The notes: generated by a model not told the origin, from the sequence alone. 7,572 bases of DNA from Candidatus Omnitrophota bacterium (GCA_013202925.1 JABMRA010000125.1:1-7572), one strand, 5' to 3'; shown: positions 1 through 7,235, counted from the first letter of the stretch. Program-made: numbers and translations.

Positions 1-250
1 CCTCTACACCGCAGCGATCACACACTATGCCTTTATATTTAATGCGCTTATACTTACCACAGCTGCACTCCCAGTCACGGGTCGGCCCAAATATCCTTTC
101 GCAAAAAAGCCCGTCCTTCTCAGGCCTAAGCGTCCTGTAATTAATAGTCTCCGGCTTCCTGACCTCGCCCTTGGACCATGACTTAATCACCTCGTGAGAA
201 GCTATTTTTATTGATATAAAATCAAAACTCTTGGTCTCTTCTCGTAGCAT
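1..250 (-). CDS. rpoC: RNA polymerase beta' subunit, N-terminal fragment (RpoC)
   Basis: This is the start of the largest RNA polymerase subunit, which carries the catalytic Mg-binding site and the clamp. Only 83 codons are present; the gene continues past the left edge. The translation begins MLREETKSFDFISIKIAS and includes the conserved stretch around LRPEKDGLFCERIFGP. It then reaches the N-terminal zinc-binding motif, with cysteines at residues 62, 64 (CSC), 77 and 80 (CDRC), which belongs to the clamp zinc ribbon of bacterial beta'. The ATG at 250 is preceded by AGGAG at 255-259 with a 4-base spacer, which fixes the start. It lies 15 bases after the rpoB stop, the usual rpoBC arrangement. 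No defect is visible in the part present. The catalytic NADFDGD motif lies outside the window. Confidence 0.97.
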   Translation of the reverse strand, partial: MLREETKSFDFISIKIASHEVIKSWSKGEVRKPETINYRTLRPEKDGLFCERIFGPTRDWECSCGKYKRIKYKGIVCDRCGVE

Positions 251-265
251 TATTCTCCTATCTAT

Positions 266-3200
266 CTATTTCTTCCTGCGTTTTTCTCTCTTGCGCGCTT
301 TTCGCTGCTCTCTTAGTTCCTCTTTTGATAAAACTACTGGTGGTGAAACACTGCCATCTTTATATTCTGTCCTGATGTCCAGGCAAAGGCTCTGCAGCTC
401 CTTGACCAAGACATTGAATGACTCTGGCATGCCTGGGTGAAGCGCATGCTCTCCCTTGACTATAGACTCATACACCTTTGTCCTACCGCTCACGTCATCG
501 CTCTTCACTGTCAAGAGTTCTTGTAGTGTGTATGCGGCGCCATACGCCTCGAGCGCCCACACCTCCATCTCGCCAAATCTCTGGCCGCCAAACTGCGCCT
601 TGCCGCCGAGCGGCTGCTGCGTCACAAGCGAGTATGGCCCTATTGAACGCGCGTGAATCTTGTCGTCCACTAAATGCGCGAGCTTCATCATATAGATGTA
701 GCCCACTGTAACCTTTTGACTAAATGCCTCGCCTGTCTTTCCATCAAACAGCCTCGCCTTTCCGTCCTCTGGAAGGCCTACGCTCCTTAATTCCTTTCTT
801 ATATCCTCTTCTTTTGCGCCGTCAAACACAGGCGTGATAACCCTAAACCCCATCACCTTTGCAGCCCAGCCAAGATGTGTCTCGAGTAGCTGCCCTACGT
901 TCATTCGCGAAGGGACGCCCAGCGGATTCAGCACCATCTGGACAGGCGTACCATCTTCCATAAATGGCATCTCTTCCTCCGGCAATATCTTTGCTATAAC
1001 GCCCTTATTCCCATGCCTGCCAGCCACCTTGTCGCCCACAGATAATTTCTTTTTGCTCGCAACATATACAACAATCCTCTTCAAGACGCCTGCTGGCAGC
1101 TCATCGCCCCTCTTTATCTTGTCCACCTCATGCTCTTCCTCGTAAAGCGCCTCTTCTATCTGGTCGTTGTAAATCGTAAGCGTGCGCTTTATCTCAGCCT
1201 CAAGCTCAAGGTCGTCCTCTACCTTTATGCTGGATATATCGCACTTCTCAAACTTTGAAATATCCTTTTTCCTAATCGCTCTTCCTTCTGCTATAAGCGT
1301 CGCGCCTGTCTCGTCAGAGAGAAGCGGCCCTGTCAGCTTTAGCTTGGAAACAAGCCTGAGCAGGCGATTCACCTTTTCCTTCTTTATATTTTCAACGCGC
1401 TTACCGTATTCCGCGCGTATCTTCGCTGTCTCCTTGTATTCTGTTTGTAATTCTTCTTTGGATTTTGCCTTCTGACCTCTTCTCGAAAAGATCTTCGCAT
1501 CCACAACAATACCTTCTACGCCTGAAGGTACTGTCAATGACGCGTCGCGCACGTCGCCTGCCTTTTCTCCAAATATCGCGCGCAAAAGTTTTTCCTCTGG
1601 CGAAAGCTCTGTCTCGCTCTTTGGCGCGACCTTGCCCACGAGTATGTCGCCGGGCTCTACTTCTGCGCCTACCCTGATGACACCGTCGTCGCCAAGGTTC
1701 TTCAGGGCCTCTTCGCTTACATTGGGGATATCCCTTGTGATCTCTTCGTTTCCAAGGCGTGTCTCCCTTGACTCTATTTCAAGCTCCTCTATATGTATCG
1801 AGGTAAATTTATCATCCTTTAAAAGCCTTTCACTTACTAGTATGGCGTCTTCAAAATTATAACCCCGCCACGGCATAAACGCTACCAGGACATTCTTTCC
1901 CAACGCAAGCTCTCCTTCGCTCGTGCCAGGTCCGTCAGCAATGACATCACCTGCCTTGATCTTGTCGCCCGCGTTCACTATCGGCCTCTGATCTACGCAC
2001 GTGTTTGCGTTAGACCGGTCGAATTTTCTCAATTTATATACAATGCTATTGTTGACCGTGATCTCGTCTGCCTGGACATAGCTGACCCTTCCGCCTGTCT
2101 TTGCCACAACAGCTGCGCCGGAATCAACAGCTGTCTTCTTCTCCAGGCCTGTGCCTATTAAAGGTGCCTCGGTGAACAGGAGCGGCACTGCCTGGCGCTG
2201 CATATTGGATCCCATCAACGCCCTGTTTGCGTCGTCGTGCTCGAGAAACGGTATGAGGCCGGCTGCGATACTGACAAGCTGCTTTGGCGAAACATCCATG
2301 TAGTCAATCTTACTCGGTTGCACGAGCGGAAAGTTGCCCTTGCGCCTGCACGACACCCTGTCCTCTACGAAATATCCTTCCTTGTCCAGCTTTGCGTTTG
2401 CCTGTGCAACAATGTATCGATCCTCGACGTCAGCGGTGAGATACTCGATCCCGTTCGTGACCCTGCCCTTTTCCACTTTTCGGTAAGGTGTCTCGATGAA
2501 GCCAAATTTATTTATGCGTGCATACGTGGAGAGTGACGCTATAAGTCCGATGTTCGGGCCTTCCGGAGTTTCAATCGGGCAGATCCTTCCATAATGGGAA
2601 TGGTGCACGTCTCGAACCTCGAACCCTGCCCTCTCCCTTGAAAGACCGCCGGGGCCAAGTGCGCTCAGGCGGCGCTTGTGCGTCATCTCTGCCAGAGGGT
2701 TTGTCTGGTCCATGAATTGTGACAGCTGGCTGCGGCCAAAGAAATCCTTTATCACGCTTGAAAGGACCTTTGAATTTACCAGGTGGTACGGCATCATGGT
2801 GTCTGTGTCGTAAATGGCCATACGATCCCTGCAGAACCGCTCCATCCTTGCCAGGCCGATTCTGAATTGTTCTGACAGGAGTTCACCGACTGTCCTGACG
2901 CGCCTGTTGCCGAGATGATCTATGTCGTCTACCTCACCCTCTCCGTTCTTTAGCTCCAGCAGGTATCTGATTACGCTTACTATCGTATCTTTGTCAAGTA
3001 CGCTCTTGTCCAGAGACACACTCATGTTTAATTTGCGATTCAATATATAACGGCCGACCTTTGTCAAGTCGTATCTTTTTTTGTCAAAAAACAATCTATC
3101 CAGAAGAACTTTTGCACTCTCAACTGTCAATGGGTCGCCAGGCCTGAGACGTCTGTAGATATCCATAAGCGCCTCTTCTTTTGTCTTGGTGTGGTCCTTC

Positions 3201-4045
3201 TCCAATGTATTGGCGATCTCCTGGACCGTATCCCTGAATACCTCTAAATAGCGGACGCCTGCGTCCCATATCTTTTCTATTGACTGCTCGTCTAACACAC
3301 CGTTATTCTGCAGGATGACCTCTCCCGTGTCAGGATGCTTAACGTCTTTTACCACGACGCGGCCCTGGTATTTGAGCAGCGAGGACTTTCTTGCAGGCCT
3401 TGCCCTTTCCACTCCGGTAAAAAGCCTCATGATATCTTCGTTCGTCTCGTAGCCGAGTGCCCTTAAGAATATTGTGGCCAGTACCTTTTTTCGCCTGTCA
3501 ATGTAAACGTGCAGTACATCATTTGCGTCAAATTCAAATTCTATCCATGCGCCGCGGCCCGGAATGAGCCTTCCGGAATAGATCCTTTTTCCTGTCGGGT
3601 GCGGGTTCTCTTCGAACGACACGCCGGGTGAACGGTGAAGCTGACTGACTGTAACCCTTTCGTCACCATTAATAATAAAGGTACCATTCTCTGTCATGAG
3701 CGGGAGGTCTCCGAGGTATACCTCTTGCTCTTTCGTGTCTTTTTTGGATTTTAACCTGACCTTTATCTTCAGCGGTACGGCAAAAGACACGGCCCTTTCC
3801 TGGCACTCCAGCCTGTCATACTTGGGTTTGCCTATGGTGTAATATAAAAATTCCAGATTGCAGGTGCCGTCGTTTGATTCGATAGGGAACACCTCTTCGA
3901 ATACGGCCTGGAGGCCTTGGCGTCTGCGCTTGGTCTTTGGCTTGTCTGCCTGCAGGAAATCAGCGTAGGACTCCTTCTGCACGTCAAGAAGATACGGTAT
4001 GCGTATTACTTCTTTCAGCTTTGCGAAATTTTTGCGCTTCGTCAT
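266..4045 (-). CDS. rpoB: RNA polymerase beta subunit (RpoB)
   Basis: This is the second catalytic-core subunit of RNA polymerase, a complete 1259-residue protein of normal bacterial size. Visible landmarks are the rifampicin region FFGRSQLSQFMDQTNPLAE starting at residue 435, RRLSALGPGGLSRERAGF near 458-475, PIETPEGPNIG near 490-500, the acidic pair in NFEDAIL (E732, D733), and GDKVAGRHGNKG with active-site lysines K1006 and K1014. The YESIVKGE switch-region motif follows near 1192. Residues matching E. coli Q513, D516, H526 and S531 are Q443, D446, H456 and S461, all of the sensitive type, so no rifampicin-resistance change is seen there. The C-terminus ends in a basic tail (12 Lys/Arg in the last 19 residues). 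The ATG at 4045 gives the expected N-terminus, but no Shine-Dalgarno sequence precedes it; a long hairpin ends 6 bases upstream. The stop is TAG. Confidence 0.98.
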   Translation of the reverse strand: MTKRKNFAKLKEVIRIPYLLDVQKESYADFLQADKPKTKRRRQGLQAVFEEVFPIESNDGTCNLEFLYYTIGKPKYDRLECQERAVSFAVPLKIKVRLKSKKDTKEQEVYLGDLPLMTENGTFIINGDERVTVSQLHRSPGVSFEENPHPTGKRIYSGRLIPGRGAWIEFEFDANDVLHVYIDRRKKVLATIFLRALGYETNEDIMRLFTGVERARPARKSSLLKYQGRVVVKDVKHPDTGEVILQNNGVLDEQSIEKIWDAGVRYLEVFRDTVQEIANTLEKDHTKTKEEALMDIYRRLRPGDPLTVESAKVLLDRLFFDKKRYDLTKVGRYILNRKLNMSVSLDKSVLDKDTIVSVIRYLLELKNGEGEVDDIDHLGNRRVRTVGELLSEQFRIGLARMERFCRDRMAIYDTDTMMPYHLVNSKVLSSVIKDFFGRSQLSQFMDQTNPLAEMTHKRRLSALGPGGLSRERAGFEVRDVHHSHYGRICPIETPEGPNIGLIASLSTYARINKFGFIETPYRKVEKGRVTNGIEYLTADVEDRYIVAQANAKLDKEGYFVEDRVSCRRKGNFPLVQPSKIDYMDVSPKQLVSIAAGLIPFLEHDDANRALMGSNMQRQAVPLLFTEAPLIGTGLEKKTAVDSGAAVVAKTGGRVSYVQADEITVNNSIVYKLRKFDRSNANTCVDQRPIVNAGDKIKAGDVIADGPGTSEGELALGKNVLVAFMPWRGYNFEDAILVSERLLKDDKFTSIHIEELEIESRETRLGNEEITRDIPNVSEEALKNLGDDGVIRVGAEVEPGDILVGKVAPKSETELSPEEKLLRAIFGEKAGDVRDASLTVPSGVEGIVVDAKIFSRRGQKAKSKEELQTEYKETAKIRAEYGKRVENIKKEKVNRLLRLVSKLKLTGPLLSDETGATLIAEGRAIRKKDISKFEKCDISSIKVEDDLELEAEIKRTLTIYNDQIEEALYEEEHEVDKIKRGDELPAGVLKRIVVYVASKKKLSVGDKVAGRHGNKGVIAKILPEEEMPFMEDGTPVQMVLNPLGVPSRMNVGQLLETHLGWAAKVMGFRVITPVFDGAKEEDIRKELRSVGLPEDGKARLFDGKTGEAFSQKVTVGYIYMMKLAHLVDDKIHARSIGPYSLVTQQPLGGKAQFGGQRFGEMEVWALEAYGAAYTLQELLTVKSDDVSGRTKVYESIVKGEHALHPGMPESFNVLVKELQSLCLDIRTEYKDGSVSPPVVLSKEELREQRKARKREKRRKK

Positions 4046-4051
4046 ATTTTC

Positions 4052-4136
4052 AGCCGTAAGCCATAAGCCGTAAGCTGTAAGAAAAAGTGTAGTCTCAAAT
4101 TTTTTTCTTATAGCTTAAAACTTACAGCTTATGGCT
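4052..4136 (-). repeat. Inverted heptamer-repeat hairpin between rplL and rpoB
   Basis: Four tandem heptamers of the form AGCYRTA occupy 4052-4079 on the plus strand (AGCCGTA, AGCCATA, AGCCGTA, AGCTGTA), followed by AGAAAAA. The mirror image fills 4101-4136. Read on the minus strand it gives AGCCATA, AGCTGTA, AGTTTTA, AGCTATA, then AGAAAAA. The two arms can fold into a stem of about 35 bp with a few mismatches or G-U pairs around a loop at 4087-4100. No U-run follows the stem, so it is not a standard intrinsic terminator. It occupies most of the 106-base gap and stops 6 bases before the rpoB start codon. It could be a processing site, a partial attenuator, a translation-control hairpin, or simply a dispersed palindromic repeat. 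The structure is certain; the role is inferred. Confidence 0.85.
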
Positions 4137-4151
4137 CTCCTATTTTTGAAA

Positions 4152-4541
4152 TTACTTTAGTTCGACTTTGGCGCCTTGTGCCTCGAGCTTTTTCTTTATC
4201 TCTTGGGCCTCTTCCTTACCAACGCCCTCTTTTACTGTCTTTGGAGCGCCTTCGACCAGATCCTTTGCCTCTTTCAGGCCGAGGCTGGTGACTGTTCGGA
4301 TCTCTTTTATGACCTGGATCTTCTTGTCACCTGCTGACGCCAGGACAACGGTGAAGGTCGTCTTTTCTTCTTCTGCGCTTGCTGCTCCTGCGCCTACTGC
4401 GCCTGCTACTGCAGCCACGACTGGTGCCTGAGCGGTCACCCCGAATTTCTCCTCGATTGCCTTGACGAGATTCGAAAGATCCATAACAGACATTGCCTCA
4501 ATCGTACCAAGCATCTCTTCGATCTTCTTTTCGTCCGCCAT
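4152..4541 (-). CDS. rplL: Large-subunit ribosomal protein bL12 (L7/L12)
   Basis: This is the multicopy stalk protein of the large ribosomal subunit; its dimers dock on L10 and recruit the GTPase factors EF-Tu, EF-G, IF2 and RF3. The product is 129 residues, slightly longer than the usual 120-125. It shows the N-terminal dimerisation and L10-binding helices (residues 1 to about 36), an Ala/Gly/Val-rich hinge (about 37-58), and the globular factor-binding domain with TSLGLKEAKDLVEGAPKTVK and the terminal GAKVELK. The start chosen is the ATG at 4541, giving MADEKK. It is preceded by a near-perfect GGAGGAG at 4546-4552 with a 4-base spacer, the strongest ribosome-binding site in the window, as expected for a protein needed in several copies per ribosome. 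An upstream in-frame ATG at 4568 lacks family support. Confidence 0.97.
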   Translation of the reverse strand: MADEKKIEEMLGTIEAMSVMDLSNLVKAIEEKFGVTAQAPVVAAVAGAVGAGAASAEEEKTTFTVVLASAGDKKIQVIKEIRTVTSLGLKEAKDLVEGAPKTVKEGVGKEEAQEIKKKLEAQGAKVELK

Positions 4542-4545
4542 TTTA

Positions 4546-4552
4546 CTCCTCC
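4546..4552 (-). promoter_or_regulatory. Strong Shine-Dalgarno site of rplL
   Basis: GGAGGAG lies 4 bases before the rplL ATG at 4541. It decides the start in favour of MADEKK over the longer in-frame reading from 4568, and it contrasts with the weak or absent sites before rplJ and rpoB. This fits the higher dose of L7/L12 relative to its neighbours. Confidence 0.85.
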
Positions 4553-4575
4553 TTTTTTCGTTATTCACCCTACCG

Positions 4576-4614
4576 TAAGTTTACATTTATGTCATTGACT
4601 AAAGCGTAAACTTA
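4576..4614 (-). promoter_or_regulatory. 9-bp inverted repeat at the rplJ stop, rplJ-rplL gap
   Basis: TAAGTTTAC at 4576-4584 and its exact complement GTAAACTTA at 4606-4614 can pair around a 21-base loop. In the mRNA the first arm includes the rplJ stop codon UAA. The stem is AU-rich and has no following U-run, so it is not a convincing terminator. It may be a modest mRNA-stability or coupling element in the 70-base gap before rplL, or a chance match; the function is unproven. Confidence 0.4.
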
Positions 4615-5247
4615 GGCCTGTTCGCCCTTCTCTTCTTTTTTCTCTTCGGGTTTTTCTGGTTGGTTCTGCTCTGGCTTTGACTCTGCAACTGCGTCTTGCG
4701 GCTTTTCCTCTGGTCTTGCCTCTGTCTTCTTGTCCTTCACAGCGCTCAACGCATACACGATCTTACTGAGGATCCCGTGCAGCACGCTGGCCAGTCCCTG
4801 TATCGGCGCATTGAGCACGTTCGCGAGTTTTCCAAGCAGGACCTCTCTTGACGGCAATGCCGCCAACACAGCTATGTCCTCTTTGGAAATAAGCGCGCCG
4901 CCCATGATGCCGCCGCGAATCTTTAGAAACTCGTTGCCCTTTGCAAATTTTGTAAGTATCTTTGTGATGTATACCGCGTCTTCTTTTTTGTCAATGGCAA
5001 TGCCGACCTCTCCTTCCACAAACTCGGCTATTGTCTTGTTCGGGCCTTCGGCGAGCGCCCTCTTTGCCATTGAATCCTTTATGACGAGGTATTCGCTTGA
5101 ATTGTTTCTCAATTCCCTGCGCAATTCGTTCAAGGCCTGGGAGGTAAGCCCTTTGTAATTGGTAACGATGAGCATGCCTGCATCGTTGAGACGGCCTGCT
5201 ATCTCTTTGACCATTAATTTTTTGCAGTCCATCGCGACCTTTGTCAT
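4612..5247 (-). CDS. rplJ: Large-subunit ribosomal protein uL10 with long charged C-terminal tail
   Basis: L10 anchors the L7/L12 dimers to the large subunit through its C-terminal helix. The product is 211 residues against a usual 165-180. Residues 1 to about 140 match the L10 fold (MTKVAMDCKKLMVKEIAGRL, then VTNYKGLT, LRRELR, VIKDSMAKRAL). The L12-binding helix follows (about 150-171, ending IVYALSAV). Residues 172-211 form an extra low-complexity tail with 11 Glu, 8 Lys and 5 Pro, probably disordered. The ATG at 5247 shares its A with the TAA stop of rplA (TAATG), implying translational coupling; only a weak GGGGA precedes it. A second ATG at 5232 would drop five residues, but alignment with the Bacillus L10 N-terminus favours 5247. 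A much longer in-frame start inside rplA has no family support. Confidence 0.96.
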   Translation of the reverse strand: MTKVAMDCKKLMVKEIAGRLNDAGMLIVTNYKGLTSQALNELRRELRNNSSEYLVIKDSMAKRALAEGPNKTIAEFVEGEVGIAIDKKEDAVYITKILTKFAKGNEFLKIRGGIMGGALISKEDIAVLAALPSREVLLGKLANVLNAPIQGLASVLHGILSKIVYALSAVKDKKTEARPEEKPQDAVAESKPEQNQPEKPEEKKEEKGEQA

Positions 5248-5945
5248 TAAGTCGTCCCCAGTTTCGCAAGGTCCAGCTGCAGGCCCGGACCCATTGTAGT
5301 TGCAACAAAAACGCTCTTTATAAACTTGCCTTTTGTGCCGTGCGGCCTGGCCTTGTCTATCGTCTTTATGACGGTATTTGCATTTTCGCAAATCGCCTTT
5401 TCTTCAAACGAGATCTTGCCGACGCCTACATTTATATTTCCCTGCTTATCGATCTTAAACTCTATCCTTCCTGCCTTTGCCTCTTTTACTGCCCTGGCCA
5501 GGTCGTTTGTTACAGTACCTGTCTTTGGGTTCGGCATAAGCCCGCGTGGGCCGAGGATCCTTCCTAATTTTCCTACGTCGCGCATCATGTCCGGCGCGCT
5601 TACGACCACGTCAAAATCAATCCACCCGGAACTTATCTTTTGGATGAGATCCGCACCGCCTACGTAATCCGCTCCTGCCTCTTTTGCAGCGCTCGCACCT
5701 TCGCCTTTGCACAAGACAAGCACCTTTACGCTCTTGCCCGTACCATGCGGCAGATTCACTGTGCCCCTGACCATCTGGTCAGCCTGTTTTGGGTCAGCGC
5801 CCAGCCTGAAACAGAGCTCCACGGTCTCGTCAAACTTTGCACGCGGCGCCTTTTTGAACAGAGAAATGGCCTCTTCTATAGAATAGACCTTGCCCTCTTC
5901 TATTATCTTCTGAAACTCTTTTTTTCGCTTTGTCATTCCTGCCAT
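5247..5945 (-). CDS. rplA: Large-subunit ribosomal protein uL1
   Basis: L1 forms the mobile stalk at the E site of the large subunit and helps move deacylated tRNA out. In many bacteria it also represses its own mRNA. The product is 232 residues, the usual size. Family hallmarks are AKFDETVELCFRLGADPKQ near residue 36, RGTVNLPHGTGK near 60-71, and the L1 signature GKLGRILGPRGLMPNPKTGT near 125-144. Later come KAGRIEFKIDKQGNI and a C-terminal TTMGPG. The ATG at 5945 is preceded by AGGA with a suitable spacer, while the next ATG three codons on is not. It starts 25 bases after rplK and overlaps rplJ by one base, so all three are probably on one message. Confidence 0.97.
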   Translation of the reverse strand: MAGMTKRKKEFQKIIEEGKVYSIEEAISLFKKAPRAKFDETVELCFRLGADPKQADQMVRGTVNLPHGTGKSVKVLVLCKGEGASAAKEAGADYVGGADLIQKISSGWIDFDVVVSAPDMMRDVGKLGRILGPRGLMPNPKTGTVTNDLARAVKEAKAGRIEFKIDKQGNINVGVGKISFEEKAICENANTVIKTIDKARPHGTKGKFIKSVFVATTMGPGLQLDLAKLGTT

Positions 5946-5970
5946 AATTATCCTGCTCCACCCATCAGGG

Positions 5971-6396
5971 TTATTCTTCGACTTCGATGCCCATGCTTCT
6001 GGCTGTGCCTTCGACTGTCCGCATTGCGGCCTCTATGCTTGAGGCGTTAAGATCCTTCATCTTTGTCTGCACGATCTCTTTAACCTGCTGCTTCGTGACC
6101 TTACCCATCTTTTCCTTGTTTGGCTGGCCGGAGGCCTTTGCAATACCGCACGCCCGCTTCAAAAGCACTGAACACGGCGGACTCTTTATAATAAATGAAA
6201 ATGACTTGTCTTCGTAGACGCTGATAACAACGGGAAGCACGAGTCCCGGCCTGTCCTTTGTCTTTTCATTGAAGGACTTGCAGAACTCCATTATATTGAC
6301 GCCGTGCTGACCCAGCGCTGGTCCAACAGGAGGCGCAGGATTGGCCTGGCCGCCCGTAACATGCAACTTGATTATTGTCTTAACCTTTTTTGCCAT
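5971..6396 (-). CDS. rplK: Large-subunit ribosomal protein uL11
   Basis: L11 sits at the base of the factor-binding stalk on the 23S GTPase-centre RNA and is the target region for thiostrepton-type antibiotics and for stringent-response signalling. The 141-residue product has the normal length. The N-terminal domain shows GGQANPAPPVGPALGQHGVN (prolines 22, 23 and 26, the thiostrepton-contact loop). The C-terminal RNA-binding domain carries SGQPNKEKMGKV and ends EGTARSMGIEVEE. The ATG at 6396 lies only 2 bases after the nusG stop, with AAAGG inside the end of nusG as the likely ribosome-binding site, so its translation is probably coupled to nusG. Confidence 0.98.
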   Translation of the reverse strand: MAKKVKTIIKLHVTGGQANPAPPVGPALGQHGVNIMEFCKSFNEKTKDRPGLVLPVVISVYEDKSFSFIIKSPPCSVLLKRACGIAKASGQPNKEKMGKVTKQQVKEIVQTKMKDLNASSIEAAMRTVEGTARSMGIEVEE

Positions 6397-6398
6397 GA

Positions 6399-6929
6399 CT
6401 ACAACCTTTCAACCTGCCAATATTCCATCTCAACAGGCGTTGCCCTGCCGAATATTAAAACCATTACTTTTATCTTGCCTTTATCCGGGTTTACTTCCTC
6501 CACCGTGCCGCTGAAATTTATAAACGGGCCTTCTATGATCTTGACGCTGTCGCCCTTTTCAAAGACCACCTTTGGCGTGGGCTTTTCTTTTCTCTCCTCG
6601 GTCTGTTTTATTATGAGTTTGACTTCGCTTTCCAATAAGGGGATGGGCTTTGTCTTCGTGCCGATGAAGCCTGTGACGCCCTGGATGTTCCTTATCTTGT
6701 ACCATGCCTCGTCGTCGAGATCTACCTGCACGAGGATGTAGCCGGGGAAAAATTTCCTAAGGGAGATCTTTTTCTTGCCGTCCTTGACCTCTGAAACCTG
6801 TTCTGTCGGTATGAGGACCTGAAAGACTTTGTCCTTTAGCGCGCCCTCCTGCACATGGCTCTCTATGCTTGCCCTTACCTTGTCTTCCTGTCCGGTTAAT
6901 GTATGTATGACGTACCAGTTACTTGCCAT
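6399..6929 (-). CDS. nusG: Transcription elongation/antitermination factor NusG
   Basis: NusG binds the RNA polymerase clamp and, through its other domain, Rho or ribosomal protein S10, so it controls pausing, termination and transcription-translation coupling. The 176-residue product shows the NGN domain (about 1-105, with NWYVIHTLTGQEDKV and RKFFPGYILVQVDLDDEAW, then VTGFIG). The KOW domain follows (about 121-176, FEKGDSVKIIEGPFINFSG to VERL). No extra inserted domain is present. The ATG at 6929 follows the secE stop by 10 bases; GAGG lies unusually close (2-base spacer), so initiation may depend on coupling to secE. The stop is TAG. Confidence 0.97.
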   Translation of the reverse strand: MASNWYVIHTLTGQEDKVRASIESHVQEGALKDKVFQVLIPTEQVSEVKDGKKKISLRKFFPGYILVQVDLDDEAWYKIRNIQGVTGFIGTKTKPIPLLESEVKLIIKQTEERKEKPTPKVVFEKGDSVKIIEGPFINFSGTVEEVNPDKGKIKVMVLIFGRATPVEMEYWQVERL

Positions 6930-6939
6930 GTCCTCGATT

Positions 6940-7140
6940 TTATCTCAAAAGAATACTTATGAATCTTGATAATATCAGATCCACTATGCCTATAAAGATA
7001 GCCAGCAGGGCTGTGGAGACTATGACGATGCCCGTGGAGCCAATCAGCTCGTTTCTGTCAGACCACGACACCTTCTGCAGCTCTACTTTGACCTCGGTTA
7101 TAAATTTTGTGATGCGCGAAAATATTTGCATAAATGTCAA
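6940..7140 (-). CDS. secE: Protein translocase subunit SecE
   Basis: SecE clamps the two halves of the SecY channel in the inner membrane and is essential for protein export. The product is 63-66 residues, the short single-span form common outside gammaproteobacteria. An amphipathic helix (FITEVKVELQKVSWSDRNEL, residues 13-32 of the longer form) precedes one membrane segment (about 34-57, GSTGIVIVSTALLAIFIGIV onward). The family's usual W-P-x-R reads W-S-D-R here. Two starts are possible: TTG at 7140 with GAGGG four bases upstream, or ATG at 7131, where the same GAGGG is too far away. The spacing favours TTG; the extent given is the longer one. It lies just after the tRNA-Trp-associated repeat region and just before nusG. 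Confidence 0.93.
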   Translation of the reverse strand: MTFMQIFSRITKFITEVKVELQKVSWSDRNELIGSTGIVIVSTALLAIFIGIVDLILSRFISILLR

Positions 7141-7141
7141 T

Positions 7142-7235
7142 GGTCCCTCGTCCGTCTAAAGCGGACTCGGGATCAAATTTTGCTCCGCAAAATTTGGCAG
7201 GCCAGGAGGGATTCGAATTTGCAAAGCAAATTCGA
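7142..7235 (-). repeat. Repeat unit A with tRNA-Trp 3'-end copy
   Basis: On the plus strand the unit starts GGTCC and contains a weak hairpin GTCCG/CGGAC (7150-7154 with 7162-7166). GGATC follows, then a perfect 10-bp hairpin CAAATTTTGC/GCAAAATTTG with loop TCC (7174-7196). Next is the 21-base copy of the tRNA 3' end (7195-7215), and last a second 10-bp hairpin TCGAATTTGC/GCAAATTCGA with loop AAA (7213-7235). Layout matches unit B, but all stem sequences differ. It ends two bases before the likely secE start and includes the GAGGG probably used for secE initiation. Confidence 0.8.
7195..7215 (-). repeat. tRNA-Trp 3'-end fragment, copy 1
   Basis: Identical over 21 bases to the end of the tRNA-Trp gene at 7506-7526, covering part of the T-loop, the 3' half of the T-stem, the acceptor strand, discriminator G and CCA. 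No anticodon arm or D-arm lies upstream; a hairpin flanked by TCGA on both sides replaces the 5' T-arm, so this cannot be a functional tRNA. Confidence 0.9.

Noticed and set aside
435..470. Rifampicin-resistance change in RpoB (residue numbers)
   Set aside because: The residues that matter most (Q443, D446, H456, S461) are the sensitive type; other differences from E. coli here (such as R438, T448, A452) are common natural variation.
834..1475. Plus-strand open frames across rpoB
   Set aside because: They are antisense readings of a well-supported gene; compositions are low-complexity Ser/Leu/Phe and resemble no family.
4046..4151. Intrinsic terminator between rplL and rpoB
   Set aside because: The stem is long, but no U-run follows it on the transcribed strand; termination would also cut off rpoBC.
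4152..4568. Longer L7/L12 starting at 4568
   Set aside because: It would place the strong GGAGGAG inside the gene and add nine residues absent from the family.
4612..5391. Longer L10 starting inside rplA (259 residues)
   Set aside because: The extra 48 residues are rplA read in another frame; the start at 5247 matches the family and the TAATG overlap.
7133..7141. TTGACA on the minus strand as a -35 box for secE-nusG
   Set aside because: It overlaps the probable secE start codon, and no -10 box lies at 16-18 bases; the nearest TATAAC is about 30 bases away inside the gene.
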